NCBI GenBank assembly: GCA_036824005.1
Contig: DAITBA010000003.1
Location: forward strand, 1 to 64,000
Direction: 5' to 3'
Length of the DNA: 64,000 nucleotides
Source of the DNA: DAITBA01 sp036824005
GTDB taxonomy: Bacteria; Pseudomonadota; Gammaproteobacteria; Burkholderiales; Rhodocyclaceae
The notes under the pieces are model-generated. The model had not been told where the DNA came from, made no database searches, and saw nothing but the letters and a program-made list of their open reading frames with translations. The position numbers and the translations under genes were made by a program. Of this stretch, positions 1 to 10,413 are shown in pieces. Positions within the stretch are counted from its first letter, which is position 1. Each line of letters begins with the position of its first letter.

Positions 1-101
1 CCCACAAGGACTTCCTCGGCGAGGCTAAAGTCCATCTGCTCGCCGCCTATGTGCTTGGCTTGTCCAGCCAGGGCGGCAGCGCAGAAGCGGCGAAGAAATA
101 G
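1..101 (+). CDS. ccoP: C-terminal end of cbb3 oxidase subunit III (partial)
   Basis: Reading from base 3, the last 32 codons of an open frame enter from the left edge and stop at 99-101. The peptide begins HKDFLGEAKVHLLAAYV and ends in a short Gly/Ser/Ala/Lys tail, which is how the second haem c domain of CcoP finishes in betaproteobacteria. CcoP is the membrane-anchored di-haem cytochrome that feeds electrons to the high-affinity cbb3 oxidase. Only the tail is visible, so no haem motif can be checked; the call rests on this short match. Confidence 0.6.
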   Translation, partial: HKDFLGEAKVHLLAAYVLGLSSQGGSAEAAKK

Positions 102-220
102 TCTTCCGCCGGAGCGGTGCCCGACGCGAGTCGGGCGCACGCTCGGGCGCCATTACAACGACGATACCCCCACCCTGAGAGAGCGAATCGATTTTCGTGC
201 CTATGACGAGGAGATGAACC

Positions 221-358
221 ATGGCGTGGAAGCTTTTGCTCGGATCGGATATCGGTCTCCTGAGTCTGTTTACCATCTTGTTCGTGATCGTCATGGCGAT
301 ATACCTCTATCGCTACGTCTCGAAGAAGATGCAGGAAGACCAGGCCAAGGCGCCGTAG
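221..358 (+). CDS. DUF3149 small membrane protein
   Basis: A 45-residue protein starting MAWKLLLGSDIGLLSLFTI, with one transmembrane helix at about residues 11-32 and a short Lys/Gln/Glu-rich cytoplasmic tail. The N-terminal MAWKLL-GSD-GLLSL pattern is typical of the DUF3149 family found in betaproteobacteria, whose function is unknown. A GAGGAGA ribosome site at 208-214 lies 6 bases before the ATG. It follows the cbb3 oxidase tail on the same strand after about 120 bases. Confidence 0.75.
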   Translation: MAWKLLLGSDIGLLSLFTILFVIVMAIYLYRYVSKKMQEDQAKAP

Positions 359-423
359 GGCGAGACATCCGGCGCGCTGGCGCCATGGCTACGAAGTAGG
401 GCAGCGGAGCCGTCGCCTGCGCT

Positions 424-1200
424 TCAGCGGACGGTTGGTTTCAATTCCGCGATGACGGGTGCGTGGTCGGACGGCCGTTCGAGCTTGCGCGGCGCTTTGT
501 CTACCGTACAGCTCATGCACAAATCGGCGAGCGGCGACGAAAGCAATATGTGGTCGATGCGCAGGCCCATGTTGCGGCGAAACGCCATCATCCGATAGTC
601 CCACCAGGTAAACACTTTCTCCGGCTGCTGGAACAGGCGAAAGCTGTCCTTGAAGCCCAATGCCACCAGGCGCGCGAAGGCGTCGCGTTCGGGCTCGGAG
701 AACAAAATCTGCCCTTGCCAGAGCTGCGGATCGTGAACATCACGCTCGTCCGGAGCGATGTTGAAATCGCCGGCCAGGACGATGCGCGGCTGGCGCGTTA
801 GTTCATCGCCCAACCAGTCGGTAAGCGCGCCGATCCAGCGCAGCTTGTACTGATACTTGTCGGAGCCCACGCTCTCGCCGTTGGGGAAGTAGGCGCACAC
901 GACAAGGACTCTATCCATGACGACGGCAAGCAGCCGTTGTTGCGTGTCGTCGAAATTCGGAATCGCGCTGACGAAGGGCGTCGCCGGCCGCGCAGTGAGG
1001 ATGGCGACGCCGTTGTAGGTTTTCTGTCCGGCGAAGGCGGCGTGATAGCCGGCCGCTTCGATCTCCGCACGCGGGAAATTGTGGTCTTCGAGTTTAGTTT
1101 CCTGCAGACACAGCACGTCTGGCTGTTGCGCCTTCAGCCAGTCCAGGACGTGGGGCAGTCGAACTTTGAGGGAATTGACGTTCCAGGTGGCGAGCTTCAT
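424..1200 (-). CDS. xthA: Exodeoxyribonuclease III
   Basis: A 258-residue AP endonuclease/3'-5' exonuclease of the exonuclease III family, which cleaves at abasic sites and trims 3' blocks in base excision repair. Family motifs are complete: WNVNSL at the N-terminus, the metal-binding Glu in LQETK, the DFNIAPDERDV loop, and the C-terminal RIDHIL and SDHAPV. Its ATG overlaps the stop of the upstream DUF4124 gene by 4 bases (ATGA), so the two are probably co-translated. Length is normal for the family. Confidence 0.95.
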   Translation of the reverse strand: MKLATWNVNSLKVRLPHVLDWLKAQQPDVLCLQETKLEDHNFPRAEIEAAGYHAAFAGQKTYNGVAILTARPATPFVSAIPNFDDTQQRLLAVVMDRVLVVCAYFPNGESVGSDKYQYKLRWIGALTDWLGDELTRQPRIVLAGDFNIAPDERDVHDPQLWQGQILFSEPERDAFARLVALGFKDSFRLFQQPEKVFTWWDYRMMAFRRNMGLRIDHILLSSPLADLCMSCTVDKAPRKLERPSDHAPVIAELKPTVR

Positions 1201-1787
1201 CTCGCCGCGGTTGGCGTCGCCAACGGAGTCGGCTGACCGGAGTCCGCCCCCGATCCTGCCCCGGCCGCCGGCTGACGCGCGGCGGTCTTCACTACTCTGC
1301 CAGGCACGGCCGTGCGGGCATAGCCGGCATCATCGAGGAGCCTGCCCCAGCTTTCTTCGGAGTAGCCGCGCAACTTCTGCTCGCCGACCGTAACCGCGGG
1401 AACCTGAATGTCATTGCCGCCGAAGAGCTGCTTGTAGGCGGCGTACTGCTCGTCCGACTGGAGCGCCACTTCGGCGAACGACACGCCGCGGCGGCCGAGA
1501 TAGTCCCGGCCCACCTGGCATTCCGTCGCGCATTCCGGAGCCGTATAAAGCGTCACCGGAAAATCCTGCATCGCCTTGCGCTGGCTATAGCTCGGCTCGC
1601 TCGTTTCGATGAAACTGGGCGTGCGCAGGCGCTTTTCCTGCACCTTCTTCGCTTCGGGCGGCGGCGGCTGGTCGGAGTAATGAACCGTACCGTCGCGGTC
1701 GACCCAGCGAAACATGGTCTGCGCGGCGGCATTCGTCGCCACGGCCAGCAGTGCCGATGCCGCCAAGCTGGGCAATATGCGCATCAT
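1197..1787 (-). CDS. Secreted DUF4124/glutaredoxin-like protein
   Basis: A 196-residue protein with a signal peptide ending near NAAAQ, then a DUF4124 segment (MFRWVDRDGTVHYSDQPPP, a common domain of secreted proteobacterial proteins), then a glutaredoxin-like fold from about residue 80. The usual redox CxxC is replaced by a C-x3-C in PECATECQVG, so disulphide chemistry is possible but atypical. The start is the MM pair at 1787, preceded by GGGAGG; an upstream in-frame start lacks a good ribosome site. It is the first gene of a pair with xthA. Substrate unknown. Confidence 0.75.
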   Translation of the reverse strand: MMRILPSLAASALLAVATNAAAQTMFRWVDRDGTVHYSDQPPPPEAKKVQEKRLRTPSFIETSEPSYSQRKAMQDFPVTLYTAPECATECQVGRDYLGRRGVSFAEVALQSDEQYAAYKQLFGGNDIQVPAVTVGEQKLRGYSEESWGRLLDDAGYARTAVPGRVVKTAARQPAAGAGSGADSGQPTPLATPTAAR

Positions 1788-1811
1788 GTTCGCCTCCCGC
1801 CTCGGGACCAC

Positions 1812-3848
1812 CTACGCTGCAATCATACCATTATGGCGCAGCAAGGCATCCACCTGGGGTTCCCGCCCGCGGAATGCCTTAAAGGACTCCAGCGCCGGAC
1901 GGCTGCCGCCGACAGCGAGGATCTCGTCCCAGAAACGCTTGCCGGTCACGGCATCGAGGACATTGCCGCGATCGAGGAACAGATCGTAGGCATCCGCCGA
2001 GAGCACTTCCGCCCACTTATAGCTGTAGTAGCCGGCCGCGTAGCCGCCGGCGAAGATGTGCGAGAAGCTCTGCGGAAACCGATTCCAGTCCGGTGGGCGC
2101 ACGACGGCGACTTCGTCGCGCACCTGTTCCAGCAATCCCAGTACCGTCTGTGTGCCTTCGGCATCGAAACTGCAGTGCAGCAGCATGTCGAACAGAGCGA
2201 ACTCGATCTGCCTCAGCATTTGCATGCCGCTCTGGAAGTTCTTCGCCGCCAGCATCTTGTCGAAAAGGGGCCGGGGCAGCGGCGCGCCGTTGCTGACGTG
2301 CGCCGTCATGTTGGCCAGCACCTCCCATTCCCAGCAGAAGTTCTCCATGAACTGGCTGGGCAGTTCCACCGCATCCCACTCCACGCCGTGAATGCCCGAG
2401 ACGCCAAGCTCGTCCACCCGGCTTAAGAGGTGATGCAGCCCGTGGCCGCACTCATGGAACAGCGTGATCACCTCGTCATGGGTGAACAGCGCCGGTCGAT
2501 CGCCCAGAGGGGCGGAGAAGTTGCAATTCAAATAGGCCACCGGCGTTTGTATGCCGTGGCGCACGCGCCGCCGCGTAATCGCCTCGTCCATCCACGCGCC
2601 ACCGCGCTTGGTATCGCGGGCGTACAGGTCGAGATAAAACTGCCCGACCAGATTGCCGGCGCCATCGACAATGCGGAAGAAACGCACGTCGGCTTGCCAG
2701 ACAGGCGCCGCGTCCGGCTCGATCCGAACGCCATAGAGGGTTTCGATCACCCGAAACAGTCCCGCCAGCACCTGCGGTTCCGGCAGATACTGCTTTACCT
2801 CCTGTTCGGAGAAAGCGTAACGCTTTTGCCGCAGTTTCTCCGACGCATAGGCGATGTCCCAGGCCTCGAGCTGATTCAGCCTCAGCTCCGCAGCGGCGAA
2901 CTCCTGCAACTCGGCGAAGTCCTTGGCCGCAAACGGACGCGCCTTTGCCGCTAGCTCGCGCAGGAACTCCAGCACCTGGCCGGGCGTTTCCGCCATCTTG
3001 GGCACCAGCGACACCTCGGCGAAGTTGGCGTAGCCGAGCATGCGCGCTTCCTCCTCGCGCAATTTGAGTATCCGGCCGATCAGCGTCGTATTGTCCCAGT
3101 CGGCTTTGCCGAACTCGGAGGCGCGCGTGGCATAGGCCCGGTACATGCGTCTGCGCAGGGCGCGGTCGTCGGCGTACTGCATCACCGGAATGTAGGAGGG
3201 TGCATGCAGGGTGAATTTCCAGCCGCGCTTGTTTTCCTTCTCCGCCGCGGCGCGCGCCGCCTGTTTGATGTCGTCAGGAATGCCGGCGAGCAGCGACTCG
3301 TCTTCCACGTACTCGCCGAAGGCGTTCGTGGCGTCGAGCAGGTTCTCGGAGAATTTCGCCGCCAGCGCCGCCAGCTCCTCCTGAATCGTCTGGAAGCGCG
3401 GCTTCTGCGCTTCGTCCAGTTCCGCACCACTCAAACGGAAATCGCGGATCTCGTTGTCGATGATCTTGCGCCGCGCCGGCGTCAGGTCGGCGTAGTCGGC
3501 ACCGTCCCGGATCGCCTTGAATTTGCGGAACAGCGCCAGGTTCTGGCCCAGCTCCGTGTAGTAACGGGTCACTTCCGGCAGGTTGGCGTTGTAGGCCTCG
3601 CGCCAAGCCGGGACGTCCATGACCGAGTGCAGGTGACCGACGATCCCCCAGGCACGGGAGAGACGCTCGTTGGCATCAGTCATCGGTGCCACGAACGCCT
3701 CCCAAGTGGCGGGGACGGCATCGCCGGACAAAGCCTCCAGGAGTTTGCGGTTCTCGGCTAGCACCTCGGCGACCGCCGGGGTGACATGCTCCGGCGCGAT
3801 CACGTCGAAGCGCGGCAGGCCGGTGAAGTCGAGCATCGGGTTTGGCAT
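1812..3848 (-). CDS. prlC: Oligopeptidase A-type M3 metallopeptidase
   Basis: A 678-residue M3-family zinc peptidase, close to the usual 680 residues of oligopeptidase A/PrlC, which degrades short peptides and signal-peptide remnants in the cytoplasm. The zinc site is present as FHECGHGLHHLL (HExxH), with the downstream FCWEWE glutamate helix. I chose the ATG at 3848 (MPNPMLDFTGLPRF) because it matches the family start; the frame stays open a further 52 codons upstream, without family character. The ribosome site is weak. It lies 82 bases below cbbY. Confidence 0.92.
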   Translation of the reverse strand: MPNPMLDFTGLPRFDVIAPEHVTPAVAEVLAENRKLLEALSGDAVPATWEAFVAPMTDANERLSRAWGIVGHLHSVMDVPAWREAYNANLPEVTRYYTELGQNLALFRKFKAIRDGADYADLTPARRKIIDNEIRDFRLSGAELDEAQKPRFQTIQEELAALAAKFSENLLDATNAFGEYVEDESLLAGIPDDIKQAARAAAEKENKRGWKFTLHAPSYIPVMQYADDRALRRRMYRAYATRASEFGKADWDNTTLIGRILKLREEEARMLGYANFAEVSLVPKMAETPGQVLEFLRELAAKARPFAAKDFAELQEFAAAELRLNQLEAWDIAYASEKLRQKRYAFSEQEVKQYLPEPQVLAGLFRVIETLYGVRIEPDAAPVWQADVRFFRIVDGAGNLVGQFYLDLYARDTKRGGAWMDEAITRRRVRHGIQTPVAYLNCNFSAPLGDRPALFTHDEVITLFHECGHGLHHLLSRVDELGVSGIHGVEWDAVELPSQFMENFCWEWEVLANMTAHVSNGAPLPRPLFDKMLAAKNFQSGMQMLRQIEFALFDMLLHCSFDAEGTQTVLGLLEQVRDEVAVVRPPDWNRFPQSFSHIFAGGYAAGYYSYKWAEVLSADAYDLFLDRGNVLDAVTGKRFWDEILAVGGSRPALESFKAFRGREPQVDALLRHNGMIAA

Positions 3849-3930
3849 CAGGGTTGGCAACGCAGCTCTTTGTTGGAACCCTATTTTGCCTGAAAGGTCG
3901 GGCAACGTAAGCGCGCGACGACCTGCGGCC

Positions 3931-4707
3931 TCACGCGGCAGCTGGAAGGCGCCCATGCCAAGCCGAAAGCGTTGCGACACTGGCGTAGCCGAAACCGAGC
4001 GCATCGCCCTTCAACACGTGGAAGGGCGCGTGCGGCTCGCCTAGATCGGAAAGCACCAGGGCGGCATCGCTGAAGTCGTTGCCGCGCGTGTAGTCGCTGA
4101 CGGTGACGATGGTGCCAAGGCCCGCGCCGTGGGCGGCGGCGAGCCCTGGGCCGGAATCCTCGATCGCCAGACAGTCGCCGGGGTCCAACCCGAGTTGCTC
4201 CAGTACCCACAGGTAGACGTCCGGTGCAGGTTTCTTCCGGGCGACGACCTCGCCGGCGCCGATGGCGGCGAACCAGCGCAGACTGCCCTCGCCCAGGCCG
4301 TGACGCAGCACGGCGGCGACCGTGTCCGGCGCGGCGGTGGTGGCGATGGCCAAGCGCAGTCCGGCAGCGCGTGCTTCCCTGATCAGCCGGGCCACGCCCG
4401 GTCGCGGTGGGATGCCGCCCTGCGCGAGCAGGTGCGCGAACTGGCGCGCCTTCGCCTCGTGCAGACCGGCGATGAATGCCGCCAAGTCCGTACCGCCCGG
4501 CAAGTCCGGGCGATGGCGGGCAATGAACGCGGCGATGCGTTCCTTGCCGCCGGCGACGGCAAGGAGTTCGCCGTAGAGAGCCGGCTCCCAATCCCAATCC
4601 AAACCGGCTTCGCGGAATGCCGCATTGAACGCGACGCGATGCCCGTCCCGCTCGGTATCGGCGATCGTGCCGTCCAGATCGAAGATGAGCGCTCGCAGAT
4701 GTGCCAT
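3931..4707 (-). CDS. cbbY: CbbY-type HAD sugar-bisphosphate phosphatase
   Basis: A 258-residue HAD-IA phosphatase. Motif I FDLDGTIADTE carries the nucleophile and acid/base aspartates, motif II is the Thr of IATTA, motif III the Lys of ARKKPAPDVY, and motif IV is EDSGPGL. The cap begins RVAFNAAFREAGLDWDW, the hallmark of CbbY, which removes xylulose-1,5-bisphosphate, an inhibitory RuBisCO misfire product. Its position at the end of the Calvin-cycle block supports this. Only 6 bases separate it from the PsiE-like gene, so they are co-transcribed. Confidence 0.88.
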   Translation of the reverse strand: MAHLRALIFDLDGTIADTERDGHRVAFNAAFREAGLDWDWEPALYGELLAVAGGKERIAAFIARHRPDLPGGTDLAAFIAGLHEAKARQFAHLLAQGGIPPRPGVARLIREARAAGLRLAIATTAAPDTVAAVLRHGLGEGSLRWFAAIGAGEVVARKKPAPDVYLWVLEQLGLDPGDCLAIEDSGPGLAAAHGAGLGTIVTVSDYTRGNDFSDAALVLSDLGEPHAPFHVLKGDALGFGYASVATLSAWHGRLPAAA

Positions 4708-4713
4708 CCGCGG

Positions 4714-5163
4714 TTACCGTTGGACGTAGGGTTTGCCGTCCGCGCCTTCTTCGCTGTCCTCGCCATAGGGCAGCTTGACGTGACCGTAACGAACGACCAG
4801 CACGGCGATGGTGATGAGCAGGATCGAGGCGGCCACCGCGAGCATGCGCCACTCCGTCATGCCCTTGAGGTCGAGGATGAGATAACGCGCCAGCGCCACC
4901 ATGGCGATGTAGAGCGGAAAGCGCACCGGCAACTGCCCGGACTTGAAGTACCGGCCGATCATCGCCAGCACTTCGAGATAAAGAAACATCAGTAGCAGGT
5001 CGGTCAGAGTCACCGCCCCGGCGCGCACCATGATCATCACCTCCTGATACCCGGCCACCGTGGTAGCGAAGGCGATGATCAGCAGCCCAAGGTATTCGAC
5101 CGAGTCCAGTCCGCGCTGGAAGAAGCGGCGCACGCGCTCGAAAGCAGCAGCTTGTCTTTCCAT
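4714..5163 (-). CDS. PsiE-like membrane protein
   Basis: A 149-residue protein with four hydrophobic helices (about residues 20-42, 50-72, 80-100 and 108-128) and a charged C-terminus. The arrangement and the segment EYLGLLIIAFATTVAGYQEV resemble the phosphate-starvation-inducible PsiE family, whose biochemical role is not established. The start at 5163 follows GGAGAGAG. It lies between fba and cbbY in the Calvin block, which is not a standard place for psiE and may be incidental. Confidence 0.7.
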   Translation of the reverse strand: MERQAAAFERVRRFFQRGLDSVEYLGLLIIAFATTVAGYQEVMIMVRAGAVTLTDLLLMFLYLEVLAMIGRYFKSGQLPVRFPLYIAMVALARYLILDLKGMTEWRMLAVAASILLITIAVLVVRYGHVKLPYGEDSEEGADGKPYVQR

Positions 5164-5209
5164 TTGTTCTCTCTCCGTGCCGGGCGGCCAGCGCGCTGCG
5201 CCGGGCGAC

Positions 5210-5233
5210 AAAAGAGCCGCCCGCGGGCGGCTC
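5210..5233 (-). terminator. Rho-independent terminator after fba
   Basis: Read on the minus strand, a perfect 20-base palindrome (GAGCCGCCCG then its complement, 5214-5233) is followed by TTTT. It starts 22 bases past the fba stop and 46 bases before the PsiE-like start. It should end most fba transcripts, so psiE-like/cbbY expression would depend on read-through or a separate promoter. Confidence 0.8.
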
Positions 5234-5255
5234 CATGGTCAGATCGCGATTCGCC

Positions 5256-6320
5256 TCAGGCAACAATCTGGTCGAGCTCGTGCTTCTTGTAACGTTCGGC
5301 CATTTTCTCCATCGGCATCGGCTTGATTTTCGATGCCTGTCCGGCGCACCCGAAGGCCTCGTAGCGTGCCCTGCAGATTTCCCTGGCTGCCTTTTGCGCG
5401 TCGGCGAGGAACTTGCGAGGATCGAACTCGCTCGGTTTCTCGGACATGTGACGGCGGATCGCGCCGGTCATGGCCAGCCGGATGTCGGTGTCAATGTTGA
5501 CCTTGCGCACGCCGTGCTTGATCCCTTCGCAGATCTCCTCGACCGGCACGCCGTATGTCTCCTTCATCTGGCCGCCGTACTTGCGGATGATCTCCAGCCA
5601 CTCCTGCGGCACGGAGGAGGAGCCGTGCATCACCAGGTGGGTATTCGGGATGCGCTTGTGGATTTCCTTGATGCGCTCGATGGCCAGAATGTCGCCGGTG
5701 GGCTTGCGGGTGAATTTGTAGGCGCCATGGGAGGTGCCGATGGCAATCGCGAGCGCGTCGCACTGTGTCTTCTTGACGAAGTCCGCCGCTTGATCCGGAT
5801 CGGTGAGCAGCATCTCCTTGGTCATGGTGCCCTCGGCGCCGTGGCCGTCCTCCTTGTCGCCCTTCATGGTTTCCAGGGAACCGAGGCAACCCAACTCCCC
5901 CTCCACCGTGACGCCGATGGCGTGCGCCATGTCCACCACCTTTCGCGTCACCTCGACGTTATAGTCGTAGGAGGAGGGCGTCTTGCCGTCTTCCTCGAGC
6001 GACCCGTCCATCATGACGCTGGAAAATCCCGAACGGATGGCGTTGATGCACACGGCCGGCGAGGCGCCGTGATCCTGGTGCATGACCACCGGGATGTGCG
6101 GGTATGCTTCGATCGCCGCCAGGATCAGATGGCGCAGAAAAGGCTCACCGGCGTATTTGCGCGCGCCGGCCGAGCCCTGCATGATCACCGGGCTGTTGGT
6201 CTCGTCGGCCGCTTCCATGATGGCGCGCACCTGTTCCAGGTTGTTGACGTTGAACGCCGGCAGTCCGTAACCGTTCTCCGCGGCGTGGTCGAGTAGTTGG
6301 CGCATCGAAACTAGTGGCAT
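5256..6320 (-). CDS. cbbA: Class II fructose-bisphosphate aldolase
   Basis: A 354-residue zinc-dependent aldolase that forms fructose-1,6- and sedoheptulose-1,7-bisphosphate in the Calvin cycle and works in glycolysis/gluconeogenesis. The N-terminus MPLVSMRQLLDHAAENGYG, the zinc motif MHQDHGASP and the phosphate-binding HGSSSVPQEW are those of the class IIB CbbA/Fba subfamily of autotrophic proteobacteria. It lies 162 bases below pyk in the same-strand Calvin block and is followed by a strong terminator. Confidence 0.95.
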   Translation of the reverse strand: MPLVSMRQLLDHAAENGYGLPAFNVNNLEQVRAIMEAADETNSPVIMQGSAGARKYAGEPFLRHLILAAIEAYPHIPVVMHQDHGASPAVCINAIRSGFSSVMMDGSLEEDGKTPSSYDYNVEVTRKVVDMAHAIGVTVEGELGCLGSLETMKGDKEDGHGAEGTMTKEMLLTDPDQAADFVKKTQCDALAIAIGTSHGAYKFTRKPTGDILAIERIKEIHKRIPNTHLVMHGSSSVPQEWLEIIRKYGGQMKETYGVPVEEICEGIKHGVRKVNIDTDIRLAMTGAIRRHMSEKPSEFDPRKFLADAQKAAREICRARYEAFGCAGQASKIKPMPMEKMAERYKKHELDQIVA

Positions 6321-6482
6321 GGCTGTCTCCTTGTCTGCATGGCGGGCAAGGCGTGGGCGCGCGACGGTGGCTGCGGCATCGAGGCCGCAGGTAGTGTCTC
6401 ACGCCTTCCTGCACCGCTAAGTTGATAAGCGGGAAAAGTCAGGATTGGCGAAACTGGGGCCTGGCCCCTGGCTCGCCACTCC

Positions 6483-7913
6483 TCACTCCTCACGCGCCGC
6501 CAACTTCACGATCTTCATGGTGTTCGTGCCGCCGGAGCTGCCGATGGGCTCGCCCACTGTCATGACGATCGTGTCGCCCGGCGTCACCGCGCCGTCGCTG
6601 ATCATCAGATCCTCAGCCTCCTTCAGCAACTCGTCCCGGTCCGCGGTGACCTGGCGCATCAGCAGCGGATAGACGCCGCGAAACAGCGTCGTCTTGTAGC
6701 GCGTGCGGATCTCCGGCGTCAGGGCGTAAATCGGCACGCCGCAGTTCAGGCGCGACATCCAAAGCGCCGTGGAACCCGATTGCGTCAGGGCGGCGATGGC
6801 CTTGGCCTTCAGATGATAGGCCGTGAACAGCGCCGCCATGGCGATCGACTGGTCGATGCGGGTGAATATGCGGTTGAGGAAATCCCGCTCGAGCGTCACT
6901 TCCGCCGATTTCTCCGCCTCGATGCACACGCGCGACATCGCTTCCACGGCTTCCACCGGATACCGGCCGGCCGCCGTTTCCGCCGACAGCATGACAGCGT
7001 CGGTACCATCGAGCACGGCATTGGCTACGTCGGATACCTCGGCCCGTGTCGGTACGGGGCTGGCGATCATCGACTCCATCATCTGCGTCGCCGTGATGGT
7101 GAGCTTGTTGTGCTCGCGCGCGGTGTGGATGATGCGCTTCTGCAGCGCCGGCACGGCGGCGTCACCGACCTCGACGGCGAGATCGCCGCGCGCCACCATG
7201 ACGCCGTCGCTGGCATGAAGGATATCGGAGAGGGCGCCGATGGCTTCCGCGCGCTCGATCTTGGCGATGAGCAGCGCATCGGAACGAGCGTTGCGCAGCA
7301 GCTCCCGCGCCAGGCGCATGTCGGCGCCGGACTTCGGAAATGACACGGCGACGAAATCCACATGCAGCGCCGCGGCGAGCTTGATGTCGTCCATGTCCTT
7401 GGGCGTCAGCGCCGGGGCCGACAGCCCGCCGCCTTGGCGGTTGATGCCCTTGTTGTTAGACAGCTCGCCACCGTGGCGCACGCGCGTGTGGATTTCGTCG
7501 TACTCGACGCGCTCGACATCCAGGACGATGCGCCCGTCGTCGAGCAGCAGCACATTGCCCGGTTCGACATCCTGCACCAGTTCGGGATAGTCCAGGCCTA
7601 CCCGGGTCTGATCGCCGAGCTGGCACTCCGCGTCAAGGATGAAAGACTGCCCGGTCTTCAGTTCGATCTTGCTGCCGGCGAGCTTGCCGATGCGGATTTT
7701 CGGCCCCTGCAGGTCGGCCATGATGCCGACCGTGCGGCCGAGGCTGCGCATGACGTCGGACAGCATCTGCACGCGCCGTTCATGGTCTTCCGCCGTGCCA
7801 TGGGAGAAGTTGAGCCGTACGACATCGACGCCGGCGGAGAGCATCCGGGTCAGGACGGTGATGTTGGAGGAGGCCGGACCGAGGGTGGCGACGATTTTCG
7901 TGGAGCGCTGCAT
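6483..7913 (-). CDS. pyk: Pyruvate kinase
   Basis: A 476-residue pyruvate kinase (phosphoenolpyruvate + ADP to pyruvate + ATP). The N-terminus MQRSTKIVATLGPASSNI, the catalytic lysine motif LLIAKIERAEA, MVARGDLAVEVG, TATQMMESM and the C-terminal allosteric domain are all present. The frame is open well upstream, but homology begins at the ATG at 7913, so I start there; the ribosome site is weak. It lies 82 bases below pgk. Its presence inside a Calvin block gives an exit from fixed triose to pyruvate. Confidence 0.94.
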   Translation of the reverse strand: MQRSTKIVATLGPASSNITVLTRMLSAGVDVVRLNFSHGTAEDHERRVQMLSDVMRSLGRTVGIMADLQGPKIRIGKLAGSKIELKTGQSFILDAECQLGDQTRVGLDYPELVQDVEPGNVLLLDDGRIVLDVERVEYDEIHTRVRHGGELSNNKGINRQGGGLSAPALTPKDMDDIKLAAALHVDFVAVSFPKSGADMRLARELLRNARSDALLIAKIERAEAIGALSDILHASDGVMVARGDLAVEVGDAAVPALQKRIIHTAREHNKLTITATQMMESMIASPVPTRAEVSDVANAVLDGTDAVMLSAETAAGRYPVEAVEAMSRVCIEAEKSAEVTLERDFLNRIFTRIDQSIAMAALFTAYHLKAKAIAALTQSGSTALWMSRLNCGVPIYALTPEIRTRYKTTLFRGVYPLLMRQVTADRDELLKEAEDLMISDGAVTPGDTIVMTVGEPIGSSGGTNTMKIVKLAAREE

Positions 7914-7995
7914 GCTGCGTGTCAGGGCTGGCGGGCGTGGAGGCTCGGGGCGGGAAGGCTGCGCTTCATGATTTGCCCGAGCCTCTGCGCCACGC

Positions 7996-9177
7996 TCAGC
8001 CTTGTGCCCGCCGCTCGAGCATGGCCACCGCCGGCAGTGTCTTGCCCTCCAGGTACTCGAGGAAGGCGCCACCCGCGGTCGAGATGTACGACACCTTGTC
8101 GTAGATGCCGTACTTCTGGATGGCAGCGATGGTGTCGCCGCCGCCGGCCAGGGTGAACGCCTTGGTGGCGGCGATGGCGTCCGCGATCTTCCGCGTTCCG
8201 GCACCGAACTGGTCGAACTCGAACACGCCGACCGGCCCGTTCCACACCACTGTGCCTGCCTTCATGATGATGTCGGCGAGTTCCTGGGCGCTCTTCGGAC
8301 CGATGTCGAAAATCATGTCGTCGTCGGCGACCGCGCCGGCATCCTTCAACACGGCCGGCTCGGCGGCGTCGAACTTCTTGCCTACCACGACGTCCACGGC
8401 GATCGGAATGGTCGCGCCGCGCTTGTTCATCTTCTCGATCAGCGCCTTTGCCGTGGGCACGAGATCGTCCTCGCGCAGCGATTTGCCGACGTTCTTGCCG
8501 ACTGCCTTGAGGAAGGTGTTGGCGATGCCGCCGCCGACGACGAGCTGATCCACCTTCTCAGACAGGGACTCGAGCACCGTGAGCTTGGTGGACACCTTGG
8601 AACCGGCGACGATGGCAACCATCGGCCGGGCGGGATTGGCGAGCGCCTTGTGCAGGGCCTCAAGTTCCTCGGCCACGAGCAGGCCGGCGCAGGCGGCCGG
8701 GGCGAACTGTGCGACGCCATACGTCGAAGCCTCGGCGCGGTGTGCAGTGCCGAAGGCATCCATGACAAACAGGTCACACAGCGCGGCATACTTCCTCGCC
8801 GTGTCCTCGACGTTTTTCTTCTCGCCCTTGTTGAAGCGGCAGTTTTCCAGCAGCACGACCTCCCCGGCAGCGACGTCGAAGCCGCCGTTCACCCAGTCGC
8901 GGACCACGCGCACTGGCTTGCCGAGCTTGGCCGACATCACGTCGGCGACGGGTTGCAGGGAATTCTCGGCCGAGAACACGCCTTCTTCCGGACGACCGAG
9001 GTGGGAAGTGACCATCACCTTGGCACCGGCCTTCAGGCAGTGCTCGATGGTGGGCATGGACGCGGTAATGCGGGCATCCGAGGTGACCTTGCCGTCCTTG
9101 ACAGGAACATTGAGGTCGGCGCGAATGAAGACGCGTTTGCCCTTGAGATCGAAATCAGTGAGACGCTTGAATTGCAT
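7996..9177 (-). CDS. pgk: Phosphoglycerate kinase
   Basis: A 393-residue phosphoglycerate kinase that phosphorylates 3-phosphoglycerate, the first product of RuBisCO, using ATP. Visible motifs are the N-terminal KRVFIRADLNVP, TSHLGRP, the hinge region, GPVGVFE and the C-terminal GGGDT nucleotide site. The ATG at 9177 (MQFKRLTDFDL) matches the family; 20 upstream codons are open but non-homologous. It stands between gap and pyk in the same orientation, the usual order in betaproteobacteria. Confidence 0.96.
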   Translation of the reverse strand: MQFKRLTDFDLKGKRVFIRADLNVPVKDGKVTSDARITASMPTIEHCLKAGAKVMVTSHLGRPEEGVFSAENSLQPVADVMSAKLGKPVRVVRDWVNGGFDVAAGEVVLLENCRFNKGEKKNVEDTARKYAALCDLFVMDAFGTAHRAEASTYGVAQFAPAACAGLLVAEELEALHKALANPARPMVAIVAGSKVSTKLTVLESLSEKVDQLVVGGGIANTFLKAVGKNVGKSLREDDLVPTAKALIEKMNKRGATIPIAVDVVVGKKFDAAEPAVLKDAGAVADDDMIFDIGPKSAQELADIIMKAGTVVWNGPVGVFEFDQFGAGTRKIADAIAATKAFTLAGGGDTIAAIQKYGIYDKVSYISTAGGAFLEYLEGKTLPAVAMLERRAQG

Positions 9178-9286
9178 GTTTGGCTCCGTCAACGAGTCAT
9201 TGGTGTGCGGCGAGCCGCACGCGCCAAGCGGCGCCATCGCGGGGACGGCGCCGCGGCGCTGTCGTGGCCGGCTCGCTACCGGGCGC

Positions 9287-10288
<1,002 letters not shown>

Positions 10289-10413
10289 AGCTATTACTCC
10301 CTTAGTAGAGACACAGAACTTCCCCGCGCGCAGGGCGCCAAGAAAGGCCACGAGCAACCAATGTCACCCCGGACATTGTAATCGCGCCCTGCGTCATCGT
10401 TGCAACCCGGTGC